This document shows positions 14,749 through 15,983 of a DNA stretch of 15,983 nt, piece after piece. The notes beneath the pieces were generated by a model that saw nothing but the letters and a program-made list of their open reading frames with translations, searched no databases and had not been told where the DNA came from. The stretch spans positions 1 to 15,983 of the forward strand of contig DEWA01000010.1 of the NCBI GenBank assembly GCA_002363035.1, in the 5' to 3' direction. Positions within the stretch are counted from its first letter, which is position 1, and each line of letters starts with the position of its first letter. Made by a program: the position numbers and the translations under genes. The stretch comes from Verrucomicrobia bacterium UBA3222 (lineage in GTDB: Bacteria; Verrucomicrobiota; Verrucomicrobiia; Opitutales; UBA9783).

Positions 14749-15522
14749 ATGGAAAAACGATTTTTAATTGCCGGAAATTGGAAGATGAACAAGACGACCG
14801 CGGAAACGCGTGCGTTTTTCGAAATCCTGAAGCCTTTATTGACGCCGATGGTGCGCAGCGAGTTACTGATTTGTCCGTCATTGGTGAGTTTGGCGGCGGC
14901 GTTTGAAGCCAATGCGTCGGTCGGAATTGCGTTGGGAGCGCAAAACGTGTACCCGAAGGACAGCGGTGCATTCACGGGCGAAGTATCGCCGTTAATGTTA
15001 AAAGAGTTTGTTTCGTACGTGCTCGTCGGTCACAGCGAACGCCGCACGCTGTTGCACGAAAGCGACGGTTTTATTAACGAAAAACTGCATGCGTTGTTGG
15101 CGACGGGCTTGAAGCCAGTCTTATGCGTCGGCGAAACCTTAGCCGAACGCAAAGAAGAGCGCGCCTTTGACGTGATTGCGCACGAGTTGGAAGAAGGTTT
15201 AAAGGATGTTACGAACGAACAGCTTTCTCAGGCGACGATTGCCTACGAACCGATTTGGGCGATCGGAACGGGCGAAACGGCGACGCCGGAGATTGCGGAA
15301 GAGATGCATGCGTTTATGCACGATTGGCTGGCGAAACGCTTTGAAGCTTCTTCTGTCGAGAAGGTTCGCTTGTTGTACGGCGGTTCTTTAAAGGTCGACA
15401 ACGCGAAACAGCTGTTGTCGCAACCGCACATCGATGGCGGTTTGATCGGCGGTGCTTCGCTGAAAGCCGATTCGTTTGTTGAAATCGCGCATATTGCCGA
15501 CGGGATTGAGAAAGATATTTAA
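14749..15522 (+). CDS. tpiA: Triosephosphate isomerase
   Basis: 257 residues, typical of the family. It interconverts dihydroxyacetone phosphate and glyceraldehyde 3-phosphate. The catalytic residues are all in place: Lys12 in AGNWKMN, His95 in VGHSERR and Glu167 in AYEPIWAIGTG, the latter starting the mobile loop. Substrate phosphate loops LLYGGSLK and GGLIGGASLK are intact, as are AQNVYPKDSGAFTGEVS and PVLCVGETLAERK. ATG 14749 gives the normal N-terminus; there is no clear ribosome site. It is the second gene of the glycolytic pair. In many related gene orders secG comes next, but no SecG-like hydrophobic protein can be seen downstream here. Confidence 0.99.
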   Translation: MEKRFLIAGNWKMNKTTAETRAFFEILKPLLTPMVRSELLICPSLVSLAAAFEANASVGIALGAQNVYPKDSGAFTGEVSPLMLKEFVSYVLVGHSERRTLLHESDGFINEKLHALLATGLKPVLCVGETLAERKEERAFDVIAHELEEGLKDVTNEQLSQATIAYEPIWAIGTGETATPEIAEEMHAFMHDWLAKRFEASSVEKVRLLYGGSLKVDNAKQLLSQPHIDGGLIGGASLKADSFVEIAHIADGIEKDI

Positions 15523-15849
15523 GATTTTCCATACATCGCCGAAAACAGCGTTTTGGAAGAATGTTCAACCCCGATGGGGAGAACTTTCGGTGTTTTGCGG
15601 GTGCACGTTCGGATTAACAACGGATGTTTGAGACAGGCGAAGCGCGTACGATCGAAGTGCTTCCGCGCAGGCAAAACTTGTTTCGGAGCCTATTACAATC
15701 CGAAAACTTCATGTTTTAATCTGTTCCCCGCATGGAATACGGATGTGCCGGACAAAGCGCGCCGTCATCGGGTGTTTGTCGATGTTTTTTTGAAGTTTTA
15801 CGATGCGCAGGCGGTGACTTAAGAATTGTGTATTGCATATTAAATCCTG
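15523..15849. other. Spacer after tpiA, no confident gene
   Basis: A forward open frame runs 15553-15822 (TTG start, 89 codons, ending with DAQAVT) and has five cysteines, no membrane segment and no ribosome site. It is not convincing as a protein; a chance open frame or a decayed gene is as likely. No SecG-like sequence (two hydrophobic helices) is found in any frame. A short AAAAC-AGC-GTTTT hairpin (15542-15554) shortly after the tpiA stop lacks a T-run. Nothing else is seen until the tRNA promoter. Confidence 0.4.
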
Positions 15850-15878
15850 TTGTTTAAGCTTGCCGAATGTCCGATAAT
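15850..15878 (+). promoter_or_regulatory. Probable promoter of tRNA-Ser
   Basis: TTGTTT (15850-15855) and GATAAT (15873-15878) are separated by 17 bases, a good sigma-70-type match. Transcription would start near 15885, about 18 bases before the tRNA. It is the cleanest promoter in the window. Confidence 0.55.
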
Positions 15879-15879
15879 T

Positions 15880-15902
15880 GCACCCAATGGAGCTATTGGT
15901 GC
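15880..15902. repeat. Bulged inverted repeat immediately before tRNA-Ser
   Basis: GCACCCAAT (15880-15888) pairs with ATTGGTGC (15895-15902) as eight pairs with one bulged C and a GGAGCT loop. It spans the predicted transcription start and ends at the first tRNA base. It might be a site read on DNA or chance; only part of it would be in the transcript. Confidence 0.35.
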
Positions 15903-15983
15903 GGAGAGATGACAGAGTGGTCGATTGTGCCTGACTCGAAATCAGGTGTGGGGCAACCCACCGGGGGTTCGAATCCCTCTCTC
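15903..15983 (+). tRNA. tRNA-Ser (anticodon CGA), 3' end cut by window
   Basis: The acceptor strand GGAGAGA (15903-15909) is followed by T8, a D-arm with ACA/TGT stem and GAGTGG loop, and the anticodon arm CCTGA-CTCGAAA-TCAGG with anticodon CGA, reading codon UCG. The long variable arm (GTGGGGCAACCCAC) is typical of serine tRNAs. The T-arm GGGGG-TTCGAAT-CCCTC has the standard loop. The last four visible bases TCTC begin the 3' acceptor strand (TCTCTCC expected), so about four bases plus any CCA lie beyond the window. Confidence 0.96.

Noticed and set aside
1..15983. CRISPR array, insertion sequence or prophage
   Set aside because: No regularly spaced repeats, transposase, integrase or phage genes are seen; the gene content is ordinary chromosomal core.

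Overview
The window looks like chromosomal core sequence from a Gram-negative bacterium of roughly balanced GC. Every supported gene lies on the plus strand. An LpxK gene (lipid A synthesis), a Pal/OmpA-type lipoprotein, a type IV pilin-like protein and an ECF sigma factor point to a double-membrane cell. The accB-accC-Asp23 linkage, the pgk-tpiA pair and the divergent LpxK and TrpS suggest a member of the PVC group, perhaps Verrucomicrobia/Opitutae. That placement is my inference from gene content and protein style, not a database match. Shine-Dalgarno sequences are weak or absent before most starts.

Layout. (1) 1-222 is the C-terminal end of an unrecognised protein, followed by a small coiled-coil-like protein (303-548) and a 650-base stretch with no convincing gene. 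(2) 1202-4067 holds an ECF sigma factor, an overlapping single-TM protein that fits an anti-sigma factor, and a long exported protein with a trypsin/HtrA-like domain plus PDZ. All three catalytic positions of that protease domain appear to be lost. (3) 4105-6915 carries accB and accC (acetyl-CoA carboxylase), then an Asp23/Gls24 protein and a second, membrane-anchored Asp23-like protein, tightly packed. (4) 7181-8188 is trpS, preceded by a leader with a perfect 8-bp hairpin. (5) 8307-8814 is a type IV pilin/pseudopilin-like gene whose start codon is out of frame with the body by one base in an A5 run. (6) 8962-13362 is pyrG, a Pal-like lipoprotein, lpxK and holA, closely spaced. (7) 13520-15522 is pgk and tpiA. 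(8) 15523-15902 has no confident gene, and the window ends inside tRNA-Ser(CGA).

How they fit together. Regions 2 and 3 could be one transcription unit, since the largest gap between 1202 and 6915 is about 37 bases. It would link an envelope-stress-type sigma module (sigma, membrane partner, HtrA-like sensor) to the first step of fatty-acid synthesis and to Asp23 proteins. Region 6 mixes nucleotide synthesis, outer-membrane anchoring, lipid A synthesis and the replication clamp loader. The most interesting points are the degenerate HtrA-like protein beside a sigma/anti-sigma pair, the one-base frame break in the pilin leader, and the -10-like boxes placed so close to some start codons that leaderless transcripts are likely.
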